NCBI RefSeq assembly: GCF_000785435.2
Contig: NZ_JTDB02000009.1
Coordinates: 124,001 to 188,000, forward strand
Direction of reading: 5' to 3'
DNA length: 64,000 nucleotides
DNA from: Paraburkholderia sacchari
GTDB taxonomy: Bacteria > Pseudomonadota > Gammaproteobacteria > Burkholderiales > Burkholderiaceae
The notes below the pieces were generated by a model. The model ran no database searches and had not been told where the DNA came from. It saw nothing but the letters and a program-made list of their open reading frames with translations. This document shows, one piece after another, positions 16,766 through 25,732 of this stretch. Both the position numbers and the translations under genes were made by a program. Position 1 is the first letter of the stretch. Each line of letters starts with the position of its first letter.

Positions 16766-17797
16766 ATGACAAGCCAATACACGAATCCGCCGCGCGGGCT
16801 GGGCTTGCGGCTCGCGACGGTCTGCGTGGCTGCGGCGATGGCGTTCGCGGCGCCGGGCGTGCGCGCGCAGACCCAGGCCTATACGAGCGAGCCCGTCGAT
16901 TTGTTTGCTGGCCCCTCCGACGCCTACCCGGTAGTGAGCGAGCTCGGCCCCAACGTGCCGGTCACCGTGATGGGCTGCGTGAGCGACTACTCGTGGTGCG
17001 ACGTCGCGCTGCCCGGACTGCGTGGCTGGGTCTATGCGGAATATCTCAGCTATCCGTATCAAGGCGCTTACGTGCCGCTAACCGGCTATGGCGCGGCCAT
17101 CGGCTTGCCTATCGTCACGTTTTCCGTGGGGGCGTACTGGGGCAGCTTTTATCGCGACCGGCCCTGGTATGGCGACCGCGATCGCTGGACGCATGCGCCG
17201 CCACCGGTGCGTGGGCGTCCGCCGGAGCCGCAGCGGTTTCACGGCGGGCCGCCGGGCGGCGAAGGGCGGCCGCCGCCACCGCCGCCGCCGGGAGGCGCTC
17301 GTCCGCCGGTGAATGGCGCTCCGCCGCCGCGCGCGGGGCGTCCGCCTGAACCGGCGCGTATGCCCCCCGGCAACGAAGCGCCGTCCGTTCATGGCCGGCC
17401 GCCCGAGAGCGGCGGCCCGCCCGTCGCAGCGCCGCGTCCGCCGGGTGAAATGCAGCGCCCGCCTGTGGAGGGTGCGCGACCGCCGGGTGAAATGCAGCGT
17501 CCGCCTGTGGAGGGTGCGCGGCCGCCTGTCGAGTCGCCGCGCCCGCCCGCGCAGGCGGTCAATCCATCGCGCCCGCCCATGCCGCAACCGAATATGGGCC
17601 GTCCGCCCGCGCCGGCACCAGCGCAGGGGCCGGGGCCAGGACCGGCGCCCGCGTTCACTCATGCGCCCGGCCAGCCGCCTGGCGGTGCGCGCCCGCCGGA
17701 GCCGCCGGCCGAGCGCGGCCGTCCCGAGGCGCCGCAACAAGGCGCTCATCCGTCCAATCAGGGCGCTGGCAGGGGCGACCAGCGGCAGCAGTACTGA
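16766..17797 (+). CDS. Secreted SH3-domain protein with proline-rich tail
   Basis: 343 residues. A signal peptide (cleavage probably after VRAQ near residue 34) is followed by a bacterial SH3 (YraI-like) domain at about 36-95 (VDLFAGPSDAYPVVSELGP, then GWVYAEYL). From residue 140 on the protein is almost pure Pro-Gly-Arg-Ala, with an exact internal repeat PPGEMQRPPVEGAR twice near residue 227. GGAGAAGAGG precedes the ATG. SH3b domains bind cell-wall peptides or act in envelope quality control; a periplasmic structural role is inferred. The tail's DNA repeats could expand or contract. Confidence 0.82.
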   Translation: MTSQYTNPPRGLGLRLATVCVAAAMAFAAPGVRAQTQAYTSEPVDLFAGPSDAYPVVSELGPNVPVTVMGCVSDYSWCDVALPGLRGWVYAEYLSYPYQGAYVPLTGYGAAIGLPIVTFSVGAYWGSFYRDRPWYGDRDRWTHAPPPVRGRPPEPQRFHGGPPGGEGRPPPPPPPGGARPPVNGAPPPRAGRPPEPARMPPGNEAPSVHGRPPESGGPPVAAPRPPGEMQRPPVEGARPPGEMQRPPVEGARPPVESPRPPAQAVNPSRPPMPQPNMGRPPAPAPAQGPGPGPAPAFTHAPGQPPGGARPPEPPAERGRPEAPQQGAHPSNQGAGRGDQRQQY

Positions 17798-17818
17798 CCG
17801 CTTCCGTATGAGCAAGCG

Positions 17819-17848
17819 AGGGCGCCTCCAATGGGCGCCCTTATCTCG
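17819..17848 (+). terminator. Weak intrinsic terminator after the SH3 gene
   Basis: AGGGCGCC and GGCGCCCT (17819-17826 with 17834-17841) form an 8-bp stem with a 7-nt loop, followed by TATCTCGTT, a poor U-tract. It is 22 nt past the stop codon. Confidence 0.55.
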
Positions 17849-18917
17849 TTACATTCGACTAATTGGTTTGGATTCCATATAAATGGCGGTCGGCATGCCA
17901 GTTGTTGACACTGCGCAACGATAAGTCGCGGCCGAAATAGCGCACTTGAACTGACCGATAGCCGTTTCCCGCCGATTTAACAATCCCTGACAGTAGCTTT
18001 GCGAGCTTCCCGCCACAATAGCTTGTAGTGGCGCGTCCTGGTATGGACCGCGCCGGTAACGGCGTGCGGCTCACGCACGCGAGGACTGGAAATTCGGCTA
18101 CGGGGGCTGGCGCGGTCGGGACATGGCGACGCGCCGGCAGTGAGGAAATCAGAGCGGACCCGAGTTCGCCGGATAACGCTGGAAAACAGCGCCTGGAAGT
18201 ACCAGGAGTGGCGATGGCAGCGGGAAACGCCATGGTGTGATCGGCTGCGGTCTTGGGCGGGTGTCGGGCGGTGATGCCCGCTTGTGCGTGACGCGCCGGT
18301 CCGGCGGCGCTTGCGCCGGCGGTCCGAGTCCGGGGGGGAAGGACGCCGGAGACCTCGCAGTGCGCGGCCCGAGGCTGTCGCCACTCGTTTTTCATTTACG
18401 AAGTCCCGCGTTCACGCGTGCGCCGTTTGCGTCGCGCGCAGGGCCGATCCGGCGGGTCCGGAGCCTGTCTGCTACTCGAGGGGTTTCATGTTTTTTCGTT
18501 CCGGCAGCATGCGGTTCCTGCCGGGTTCGCGGGTCAACGGTTCGGGCCGCAACCGCGACCTCGATCGCATCGAACTCGATCTCGCCCGCGACCGGCACGC
18601 GGGCGATGCGGACGAGACGAACGCGGTCGGCGAGGTCGGCCGTAAAGGATGAGCGGCGCGAGGTGGGCCGGGCGGGGGCGCAAGGCCGCGCGGCGTTCAA
18701 TCGGGGGCGTTTTCGTCTACCATGAGCGAAAACTGGTTCCCGATCTCTTTCAGGCACACTGCTGCGGGGTGCGCGCCCATTCGTTTCGAGACGCGGCGAG
18801 AGTGGCGCCCTGGCTGTGCGGCGCAAGCGGCGCGGCAAGGGGTTGGGGATGACGGCCGGGCCTCGCCGGGCCGGCCTATCCCGGGAACATGAATAACGAC
18901 ACTGGGTGCAGGACATT
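17849..18917. other. Gene-poor kilobase between SH3 gene and response regulator
   Basis: No open frame in this stretch shows a domain or codon pattern I trust. It contains several short GC hairpins, for example CGGGC-GGTGAT-GCCCG near 18268-18283 and CGGCGC-TT-GCGCCG near 18304-18317, and a poly-G run near 18332. A 54-codon frame beginning MFFRSGSMRFL at 18488 has no recognisable homology. The last part must hold the promoter of the response-regulator operon. Confidence 0.5.
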
Positions 18918-19616
18918 ATGAGAATCGCAGTACTCGACGACGATCCGGCACAGACCGATTTCGTCTGCCAGACGCTGAGCGCGGCTGGCCACGTCTGCCA
19001 CGCGTTCGCCAAGGGAGGCGAACTCGTCAAGCAGCTCCGGCGGCAAACCTTCGACTTGCTCGTGCTCGACTGGAACGTGCCCGATATGGCCGGCGACGAG
19101 GTTCTGCACTGGGTCCGCCAAAGCCTGTCCACGCGCTTGCCCGTGCTGTTCATGACGAGCCGCAGCCGCGAAGTCGACATCGCGCTGATGCTCAACAGCG
19201 GCGCCGACGACTACGTGGTCAAGCCGGTCTCCGCGCCGGTCCTGCTCGCGCGCGTGGCGTCGCTGCTGCGCCGCGCGTATCAGCTGCATGCGCCAACGCA
19301 GAAAGAAGTCTTTGGCGATTACGAATTCGATCTGAAGTCGCGCCAGGCGTCGGTCAGCGGCAAGCAGGTGGCGCTCACGCAAAAGGAATTCGAGCTTGCG
19401 CTGCTGCTGTTCCAGCATCTGAGCCGGCCGCTGTCGCGCGCGCACATTCTCGACGTGATCTGGAAGCAGTCCGACGACATCCCGTCGCGCACCATGGATA
19501 CGCACGTCTCCATGCTGCGCTCGAAGCTTGGCTTGCGTCCCGAAAACGGCTATCGCCTCACGCCGATCTACGGCTACGGTTACCGGCTCGAGCGCATCGA
19601 GGGGGATACGGCGTGA
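18918..19616 (+). CDS. OmpR/PhoB-type response regulator
   Basis: 232 residues. Receiver domain with acidic pocket D7-D8-D9, phosphoacceptor D51 in LVLDWNVPD, switch T in LFMTSR and conserved K in DDYVVKPV. A winged-helix DNA-binding domain follows (LTQKEFELALLLF, then SRTMDTHVSMLRSKLG). The ATG at 18918 begins MRIAVLDDDP; the in-frame ATG at 18906 would only add four residues. The gene runs into the FecR/LysM gene (GTGA overlap) and then the CHASE2 histidine kinase, its presumed phosphodonor. Target genes unknown. Confidence 0.93.
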   Translation: MRIAVLDDDPAQTDFVCQTLSAAGHVCHAFAKGGELVKQLRRQTFDLLVLDWNVPDMAGDEVLHWVRQSLSTRLPVLFMTSRSREVDIALMLNSGADDYVVKPVSAPVLLARVASLLRRAYQLHAPTQKEVFGDYEFDLKSRQASVSGKQVALTQKEFELALLLFQHLSRPLSRAHILDVIWKQSDDIPSRTMDTHVSMLRSKLGLRPENGYRLTPIYGYGYRLERIEGDTA

Positions 19617-21154
19617 GGGGCGCTTATTCGGCGTTTTTCACTCTTTACTGCGTCATGCCCGGGCGCGTGACGCTGTCCGTCGCACTGTCCGGACCCGCTC
19701 CTGCCGGTTCTGCCGCTCTTGCCGATCCGGCAGCCGTCCCGCGCAGCACCCGTCGCGCACCCGCGCGTTCGCCGCTGGCCCGCGCGGCGGCTTGTGCGCT
19801 GGCGTTGGGACTGCTGCCCGCCGCAGGCCGCGCCGAAGCCCGCAAGCCGAACCCGCAGGCGATGGAGATGGCGGTCTACGTCACGCAGCCCGGCGATTCG
19901 CTTTACGACATCGCCACGCGCTATCTGCGTAATCCTGCCGACTGGACCAGGGTCGCGCGCCTGAACCGAGTGAGCGCGCCGCGCCGCCTGCAGCCGGGCA
20001 CCTCGCTGCGCTTGCCGGTCGCGCTGCTGCGCCAGGATCATCTGACTGCCCGCGTGATCGCCACTTCCGGGCCGGCGAGCCATGCGTTCGGCAAGGAGCC
20101 GATGCTGCCGCTCGTCGTCGGCGGCACGCTCGTCGAAGGCGACCGCGTGCAGACCGGCGAGAACGGTTTCGCCACGCTCGAACTCGCCGACGGTTCGCAT
20201 ATCGTCATCCCTCCGGGCGCCTCGCTCGATCTCGCCACGCTGCGCCAGACCGCGCTCACCGGCTCGACCGATCGCGTGGTCAACCTCCATCGCGGCCAGG
20301 TGAACACCGAGGTCACCAAGGCCACCCGCAAGGACGACCGCTTCCAGATCCGCTCGCCTTCGGTGGTGGCGGGCGTGCGCGGCACGAGCTTTCGCGTGAA
20401 TTACGACGGCGACAAAGGCTCGACGGCGGTCGAAGTGATCGAAGGGGCGGTGGGCGTGGACGCGGCGTCGCGCGCCCCGGCCGCGTCGGTCGCGCCCGCG
20501 CCGGGCACGCCGCTGGCCGCTTCCACGCAGCTCGTCGTGGCGCGCCACGGCAGCCTCACGCTCGCGGGCGGCGCGGTGGGCGCACCCGTCGCGCTGCTCG
20601 ACGCGCCCGATCTGCGCAATCCCGGGAAGGTCCAGGACGACGAAACCGTCGCGTTCGATCTCGCGCCCATTACCGGGGCGCACCGCTATCACGTGCAGAT
20701 CGGCCGCGACGCGGGCCTGCTGGACCTGATTCGCGACACGCGTTCCGATGGGCCGCACGTCGCCATCGGCGCGCTCGACGACGGCACGTACTTCGCGCGT
20801 TTTTCCGCCATCGACGAGCACGGTCTGGAAGGCATGCCGTCGACGTATGCGGTCCAGCGCCGGCGCCTCGCGCTGGGCGCCTCGGCTGGGCGCGTCGAAG
20901 GCACGCGCGACTACGAGTTCCGCTGGTTCGTCGATCAGCGCAGCGCCGGCAGCACGCGCTTTCGCTTCGTGCTTGCGACCTCGGAGGACCTGCGCGCGCC
21001 GCTCGTGGACCGCACCGATATCACGAACGGCGAGGCGGTCGTCACCGACCTGCCCAAGGGCGTCTACTACTGGACCGTGATTGCCGAGCAGTTCGATGGG
21101 GGCAAGTACTTCCAGAAGGCCAGCCCGGTACAGTCGTTCCGTCTCGAGTGGTGA
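19613..21154 (+). CDS. Periplasmic FecR-domain protein with LysM
   Basis: 513 residues from a GTG start coupled to the upstream stop (GTGA). After a long N-terminal region with a hydrophobic signal near residues 55-74 comes a LysM domain (YVTQPGDSLYDIATRYL, about 88-135), then a FecR domain (GGTLVEGDRVQTGENGFATL, SPSVVAGVRGTSFRV) at about 165-290, and C-terminal beta-rich repeats of fibronectin-like type. LysM binds peptidoglycan; the FecR domain is a periplasmic beta structure. Between a response regulator and a CHASE2 kinase it is a likely sensory accessory that presents an envelope signal to the kinase; that role is inferred. Confidence 0.85.
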   Translation: MRGAYSAFFTLYCVMPGRVTLSVALSGPAPAGSAALADPAAVPRSTRRAPARSPLARAAACALALGLLPAAGRAEARKPNPQAMEMAVYVTQPGDSLYDIATRYLRNPADWTRVARLNRVSAPRRLQPGTSLRLPVALLRQDHLTARVIATSGPASHAFGKEPMLPLVVGGTLVEGDRVQTGENGFATLELADGSHIVIPPGASLDLATLRQTALTGSTDRVVNLHRGQVNTEVTKATRKDDRFQIRSPSVVAGVRGTSFRVNYDGDKGSTAVEVIEGAVGVDAASRAPAASVAPAPGTPLAASTQLVVARHGSLTLAGGAVGAPVALLDAPDLRNPGKVQDDETVAFDLAPITGAHRYHVQIGRDAGLLDLIRDTRSDGPHVAIGALDDGTYFARFSAIDEHGLEGMPSTYAVQRRRLALGASAGRVEGTRDYEFRWFVDQRSAGSTRFRFVLATSEDLRAPLVDRTDITNGEAVVTDLPKGVYYWTVIAEQFDGGKYFQKASPVQSFRLEW

Positions 21155-21165
21155 GGCGCTCGCGC

Positions 21166-23604
21166 ATGAGCGTGAGCGCACCCCGCCTTTCCCGTCCCGG
21201 CCGCCCGGTCGGGCGGCGCTTCCTGTTCGAGTGGATCGGCGTGGCGTGCGCAGGCATCGCCGTCGTGCTGCTGAGCGTGGTGTGGCACTGGACTCTCAGC
21301 GCCGATCACCTCGTCTACGACCGCTTTCTCGCAGCCCGCGAGCGGCCCGTTTCCCCCGACATCGTGATCGTCGAGATCGACAACGAGAGCGTTGCCGCGC
21401 TGGGGCGCTGGCCCTGGCCGCGCAGCGTGCACGCGCAGCTCGTCGATCGACTTGCAAAGGCGGGCGTAGCCGCCGTGGTCTACGACGTGCTCTTCACCGA
21501 GCCATCGCCCGACGACGCGCGCCTGGGCGAGGCGCTGCGCGAGCGTCCCTCGTATCTGCCGGTGCTGCTGTCTCCCGCCAACGAGGCCGACAATGGCCGC
21601 CGCGAAGTCGTGAAGCCGGTCGAGCCGCTCGCCCGGGCCGCCGTGGGGCTCGGCCACATCAACCTCGAAGTCGACAACGACGGCATCGTGCGCAGCATCG
21701 CGATGTTCGAGGGCGATGCGCGGCAGCGCTGGCCTCAGTTGATGGTGCCGCTCTGGCGCGCCGTGCGCGCCGGCACGCTCGCGCTTCCCGATCACGCGGG
21801 CGCGAGCAATGCCGCCACCGCGGCCGCCGACGCCAGGCTCACGCGCCCGGGCGCGCCGGATAGCGAAGCGCGCTTCCTGCTGCCGTTCGGCGCGAATACG
21901 CATGCTTACCGCAAGGTGTCGTTCGCACAAGTGCTCGAAGGCCGTGTGCCGCCCGACGTGCTGCGCGGCCGCGTGGCGCTGGTGGGTGTGACCGCATCGG
22001 GCTTGTTCGACCGCTTCGCCACGCCGCTCTCGGGCACGCTCGGGCCGGTGCCTGGCGTCTATATCCACGCGCTAACGCTCGACACGCTGCTGTCGGGCAC
22101 GGCCATCGAACCGGCCTCGCCGATCGCCGTGGTGCTCGCCTCGCTGGTGCCGCTGGCGCTGTTGCTGCACGCATTTCTCGTTCATTCGCCGCTGCGCACG
22201 CTGCTGCTGCTGCCGCTGCTGGCGCTGCTCTCGCTGGCCGGCAGCGCCGCGCTGCTCTATTACGCACGCATCTGGCTCGCGCCGGTGCCGGCGATCGTTG
22301 CGCTCGCACTCGTTTATCCGCTCTGGAGCTGGCGGCGCCTCGAAATGACGATGGCGTATCTGCGCAAGGAGCTGCGCCAGCTTGCCGACGAACCCTATCT
22401 GCTGCCCGAAGCGCCCACGCCGCCGCGCGAATTCGGCGGCGACGTGCTGGCCCAGCAGATGGCGCTGATGGCGCAAGCCGCGCAGCGCCTGCAGGACATG
22501 CGCCGCTTCGTCTGGGACAGTCTCGACTCGGTGCCGGAGCCGCTCGTCGTAGCCGACCTGCGCGGCGTGGTGCTGATCGCCAATCACGCGGCGCGCGCCT
22601 ATTTCACCGACCTGAACGTGGGCGCGGCCGAGGGGCGCGCGATGCCCGAGGTGTTCGGCGATCTCGCGCTCGTGAAGCCCATCGACCCGAACCCCGAGAC
22701 GCTCGCGTTCGCGCACGCGCACTGGCCCGCGCCGCTCGATCCCGCGCGCGGCGAGTTCGCACAGCTCATGGAGCGGGGCGTGGAAGTGCGCGCGCGCGAC
22801 GGCAGCGACTACCTGCTGCGCTACGCGCGCTGCACCAATGCGCAGGGGCAGGCGGTGGGCTGGATCGCGGGCCTCGTCGACGTGACCGCGCTGCACGATG
22901 CCGAGCGCCAGCGCGAGCACGCGCTGCGCCTCTTGTCGCACGACATGCGCTCGCCTCAGGCGTCGATCGTGGCGCTCGTGGAGACCGAGCGCGAGCGCGG
23001 CACGCTGGCAGCCGGGCCGGTGCGCGACGTGATGGACCGCATCGAGCGCTATGCGCGCCGCTCGCTCACGCTCGCCGACGACTTCGTGCAGCTCGCCCGC
23101 GCGGAGTCGCAGCAATACGCACTGGAGCCCACCAGCCTGACCGAACTCGCCATCGACGCGAGCGACGAAGTCTGGCCGCAGGCGAGCGCCAAGCACATTC
23201 AGATCGAAACCGCGTTTGACGGCGAGCAGATGGGCTGGATCAACGCCGACCGCTCGCTCATGACACGCGCTCTGGTCAATATTCTGAACAACGCGGTGAA
23301 ATACAGCCCACCCGATACGAGGATTGTCTGTAGTATCGCTGTCGCGGATGGCCAGGCCCCGCGCGTGATCTGCTCGATTCGCGATGAAGGCTACGGCATC
23401 CCGCTCGAGGATCAGACCAAGCTGTTCCAGCCGTTCCGGCGCTTTCATGCGGGCCAGCGGCCCGAGGTGAGCGGCGCCGGGCTCGGCATGGCGTTCGTGA
23501 AGACGGTGGTGACGCGTCATGGCGGCGAAATCCATGTGGAGAGCGCGCCGGACCAGGGCACGACGGTGACGATGTCGCTGCCCGCGCTCGATAACCCGGC
23601 TTGA
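21166..23604 (+). CDS. CHASE2-domain sensor histidine kinase
   Basis: 812 residues. An N-terminal transmembrane helix is followed by an extracytoplasmic CHASE2 domain (VIVEIDNESVAALGRWPWPR, about 60-310), three further membrane helices at about 325-390, a PAS-like region (about 450-580), HisKA with H592 in LRLLSHDMRSPQ, and HATPase with N-box NILNNAVKYS, DEGYGIP and GAGLGMAFVK. Autophosphorylation on H592 and transfer to D51 of the regulator encoded upstream are expected. Start could instead be one of the GTG codons at 21148 or 21151 overlapping the FecR gene. Confidence 0.92.
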   Translation: MSVSAPRLSRPGRPVGRRFLFEWIGVACAGIAVVLLSVVWHWTLSADHLVYDRFLAARERPVSPDIVIVEIDNESVAALGRWPWPRSVHAQLVDRLAKAGVAAVVYDVLFTEPSPDDARLGEALRERPSYLPVLLSPANEADNGRREVVKPVEPLARAAVGLGHINLEVDNDGIVRSIAMFEGDARQRWPQLMVPLWRAVRAGTLALPDHAGASNAATAAADARLTRPGAPDSEARFLLPFGANTHAYRKVSFAQVLEGRVPPDVLRGRVALVGVTASGLFDRFATPLSGTLGPVPGVYIHALTLDTLLSGTAIEPASPIAVVLASLVPLALLLHAFLVHSPLRTLLLLPLLALLSLAGSAALLYYARIWLAPVPAIVALALVYPLWSWRRLEMTMAYLRKELRQLADEPYLLPEAPTPPREFGGDVLAQQMALMAQAAQRLQDMRRFVWDSLDSVPEPLVVADLRGVVLIANHAARAYFTDLNVGAAEGRAMPEVFGDLALVKPIDPNPETLAFAHAHWPAPLDPARGEFAQLMERGVEVRARDGSDYLLRYARCTNAQGQAVGWIAGLVDVTALHDAERQREHALRLLSHDMRSPQASIVALVETERERGTLAAGPVRDVMDRIERYARRSLTLADDFVQLARAESQQYALEPTSLTELAIDASDEVWPQASAKHIQIETAFDGEQMGWINADRSLMTRALVNILNNAVKYSPPDTRIVCSIAVADGQAPRVICSIRDEGYGIPLEDQTKLFQPFRRFHAGQRPEVSGAGLGMAFVKTVVTRHGGEIHVESAPDQGTTVTMSLPALDNPA

Positions 23605-23719
23605 CGGCGTTGTCGCGTGACTGCCCTGGGCACCGCCTGATCGCGCCGAATGCACTCGATGCACCCGTGATGCACCCGTGATGCACCCTGGGCGCCGGAA
23701 CCGGCTGCCAACGATACCG

Positions 23720-24370
23720 ATGGAGTTCTCCGTGAAAGTCCCGATGACGATCTGCACCTTGTCGATGCTGGGCGCGCTTGCCGGCTGCGCAGGCCCGAGC
23801 GCCGATGTGCGGGCAACTGGCGACCTGAGCGCAACCGACCTGGCCACCGCCACGTATCGGCTCGCGCGCACGCCCGCGCAGGCGGAAGCCGACGAGCCGC
23901 TGCCTTACGAGGCGCTGCTGCGCGCCGGCCTCGCGCAACGCGGCTTCAAGGAAGGCACGCCCGAGGCGGCGCGCTATATCGTTTCCGCGGCATGGGCCTC
24001 GCGGCCCAGCGACGTCAGCGTGGAGACCGGCGGCTCAGGCAATGGGGGCCATTGCGTTGGCGGCTGCGTGCCGTCCGAAGGGCCGTCGTTCCCGTGGTTC
24101 GGCAAGCGCTACACGCATACGCTCACGCTGCGTTTTCTCGCGCTGCCGGACGGCCGCGAAGCCTATAAGGTGAGCGCGGTGAAGCGCGACCGCAACGCCG
24201 ACGCGCAACAGGCGCTGCCGTATCTGGTCGCCGGCGCGCTCGCGCGGCTGCCGTATGCGGGTGCGCCGCAATGGCGCGTGAAGCTAAAGGAGGCCGACCA
24301 CGCCGCCGCCGGCCAGGCGGGCGCACCGGCCATGCCCGACGTGATCTCCATTAAGCCGCTTGCGCAGTGA
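23720..24370 (+). CDS. DUF4136-type lipoprotein
   Basis: 216 residues with a lipoprotein signal: hydrophobic stretch MTICTLSMLGALAGC, lipobox LAGC with the acylated cysteine near residue 23. The body matches the general DUF4136 pattern (TYRLARTP near 48, YEALLRAGLAQRGF near 67, WFGKRYTHTLTLRFLAL near 130). Outer- or inner-membrane-anchored, function unknown. Start at 23720 is uncertain; ATG at 23744 also gives a full signal. Just upstream the 11-bp unit GATGCACCCGT is repeated in tandem (about 23659-23688). Confidence 0.75.
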   Translation: MEFSVKVPMTICTLSMLGALAGCAGPSADVRATGDLSATDLATATYRLARTPAQAEADEPLPYEALLRAGLAQRGFKEGTPEAARYIVSAAWASRPSDVSVETGGSGNGGHCVGGCVPSEGPSFPWFGKRYTHTLTLRFLALPDGREAYKVSAVKRDRNADAQQALPYLVAGALARLPYAGAPQWRVKLKEADHAAAGQAGAPAMPDVISIKPLAQ

Positions 24371-24503
24371 GGGAACGCGAGGCTCCGGCTCGCGCACTGG
24401 TGTGCGCAATTTTTCCCAGGCCGCGCGCGGGCGCAGCGCACTAAACTGGTTCTCAGGTACCACGGCAAGGGTTGCCGTTGGGGCACAGGACCAGGAGCCA
24501 GAC

Positions 24504-24878
24504 ATGTTCGATCACGTGGGTCTGCGCGTGCGCGATCTCGCACGCAGCAAGCGGTTTTACGAGGCGGTTTTGACGCCGCTGGGTTGTGGCGTCAGCGTGC
24601 AGTACGGCGAAATTACAGGCATCGGCAAACCTGGCATGCCTAAGTTATGGCTCCACACCGTGCCGGCCAGCGACGCCGCTACGGCGCGCGGCGTGCATGT
24701 GGCGTTTGCCGCCGCGAGCCGCGCCGAAGTCGACCGCTTTTACGCCGCCGGCATCGCGGCAGGCGGAACGGACAACGGCGCACCGGGCCTGAGGCCCGAT
24801 TACAGCCCCGACTACTACGGCGCTTTTCTCATCGACCCCGATGGCAATAACGTCGAGGCAGTCACGTTCGGCGCTTGA
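24504..24878 (+). CDS. VOC (glyoxalase/bleomycin resistance) family protein
   Basis: 124 residues with one full vicinal-oxygen-chelate module: FDHVGLRVRDLARSKRFYEA at the start, HVAFAAASRAEVDRFYAAG in the middle and FLIDPDGNNVEAV at the end, with H4 and the terminal E as likely metal ligands. CCAGGAGCC precedes the ATG. Members of this subgroup are metal enzymes or binding proteins of unknown substrate. It is convergent with bluB and stands alone transcriptionally. Confidence 0.88.
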   Translation: MFDHVGLRVRDLARSKRFYEAVLTPLGCGVSVQYGEITGIGKPGMPKLWLHTVPASDAATARGVHVAFAAASRAEVDRFYAAGIAAGGTDNGAPGLRPDYSPDYYGAFLIDPDGNNVEAVTFGA

Positions 24879-24925
24879 TTGGTGCTTGATGGGCGCTTGA
24901 TTTGTGCTGAGTCGCGGATGCCGCG

Positions 24926-25618
24926 CTACGCGGACCCGGTGCGCGCGCTTTCGGCTTGCGGCACGGTTTCGGTCTGCTCGTCCGGCCAGCGGTTTTCATA
25001 CACGCATTCGCTGAGCGCCCGACGCTCGGCCCACTGCTCGATCTCCAGCATCGGCTTCGGATAGAACTCGGCTACGTGGCCGACGCACAGAATCGCCACG
25101 GGCTTGGCGCCGGCGGGCATGTGCAGCAGCGCGCGCACTTCGTCCACGTCGAAGATCGACACCCAGCCCATGCCGAGCCCTTCGGCGCGCGCCGCAAGCC
25201 ACATGTTCTGGATCGCGCAGGCCACCGAGGCAAGGTCCATCTCCGGCAAGGTGCGGCGGCCGAAGATGTGCGCTTCGCGGCGGTCCATCAGCGCGACCAC
25301 GAGCAATTCGCCGCATTCGCGCATGCCTTCCACCTTGAGCTTCATGAACTCGTCGCGGCGTTTGCCGAGCGCGTCGGCGGTGGCGAGGCGTTCGCGCTCG
25401 ACGGTCTCGTGCAACTGCTCGCGCAAGGCCGCGCCGGTGATGCGCACGATGCGCCACGGCTGCATATAGCCTACGCTCGGCGCGTGATGCGCGGCGTCGA
25501 GCAGACGCGCGAGCACCGCCGGATCGACGGGGCCGGGCGTGAAGTGCCGCATGTCGCGCCGTTCGTGGATCGCGCGGTAGACCGCCGCGCGTTCGGCTTC
25601 GTCAAAGGGCTGTGCCAT
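24926..25618 (-). CDS. bluB: 5,6-dimethylbenzimidazole synthase
   Basis: 230 residues, flavin-destructase BluB of the nitroreductase fold: YRAIHERRDMRHFTPGPVDP near residue 14, HHAPSVGYMQPWRIVRI near 45, FGRRTLPEMDLASVACAIQN near 117 and LGMGWVSIFD near 148. It cannibalises reduced FMN to make the lower ligand of cobalamin. The start at 25618 (MAQPFDEAER) is preferred over an extended frame. No cobalamin gene or B12 riboswitch is visible next to it, so this is an isolated copy; it lies 114 nt downstream of the PilZ gene on the same strand. Confidence 0.92.
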   Translation of the reverse strand: MAQPFDEAERAAVYRAIHERRDMRHFTPGPVDPAVLARLLDAAHHAPSVGYMQPWRIVRITGAALREQLHETVERERLATADALGKRRDEFMKLKVEGMRECGELLVVALMDRREAHIFGRRTLPEMDLASVACAIQNMWLAARAEGLGMGWVSIFDVDEVRALLHMPAGAKPVAILCVGHVAEFYPKPMLEIEQWAERRALSECVYENRWPDEQTETVPQAESARTGSA

Positions 25619-25732
25619 GAAAAAGTGCGGCCGTGAAGGCCGGTTTGGAGGATGCGCGCTTACCATAGCACACGCATTTCGGCCTTCACGCATGGGCCGC
25701 GCCGCACCAGGGGTATAACCGGAGCGCCTGTT

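Noticed and set aside
15319..17349. 676-codon open frame on plus across the MFS gene
   Set aside because: It is the antisense of the MFS gene, Arg- and Ala-rich with no domains, an artefact of high GC.
17859..18395. 178-codon frame on minus in the gene-poor region
   Set aside because: No recognisable domain, no good ribosome binding site, and no strong codon bias; may deserve a comparative check but not a gene call.
18488..18652. 54-codon frame MFFRSGSMRFL on plus
   Set aside because: No homology recognised and no operon context.
22072..23871. 599-codon open frame on minus across the CHASE2 kinase
   Set aside because: Antisense shadow of a well supported kinase; composition is dominated by Arg, His and Ala.
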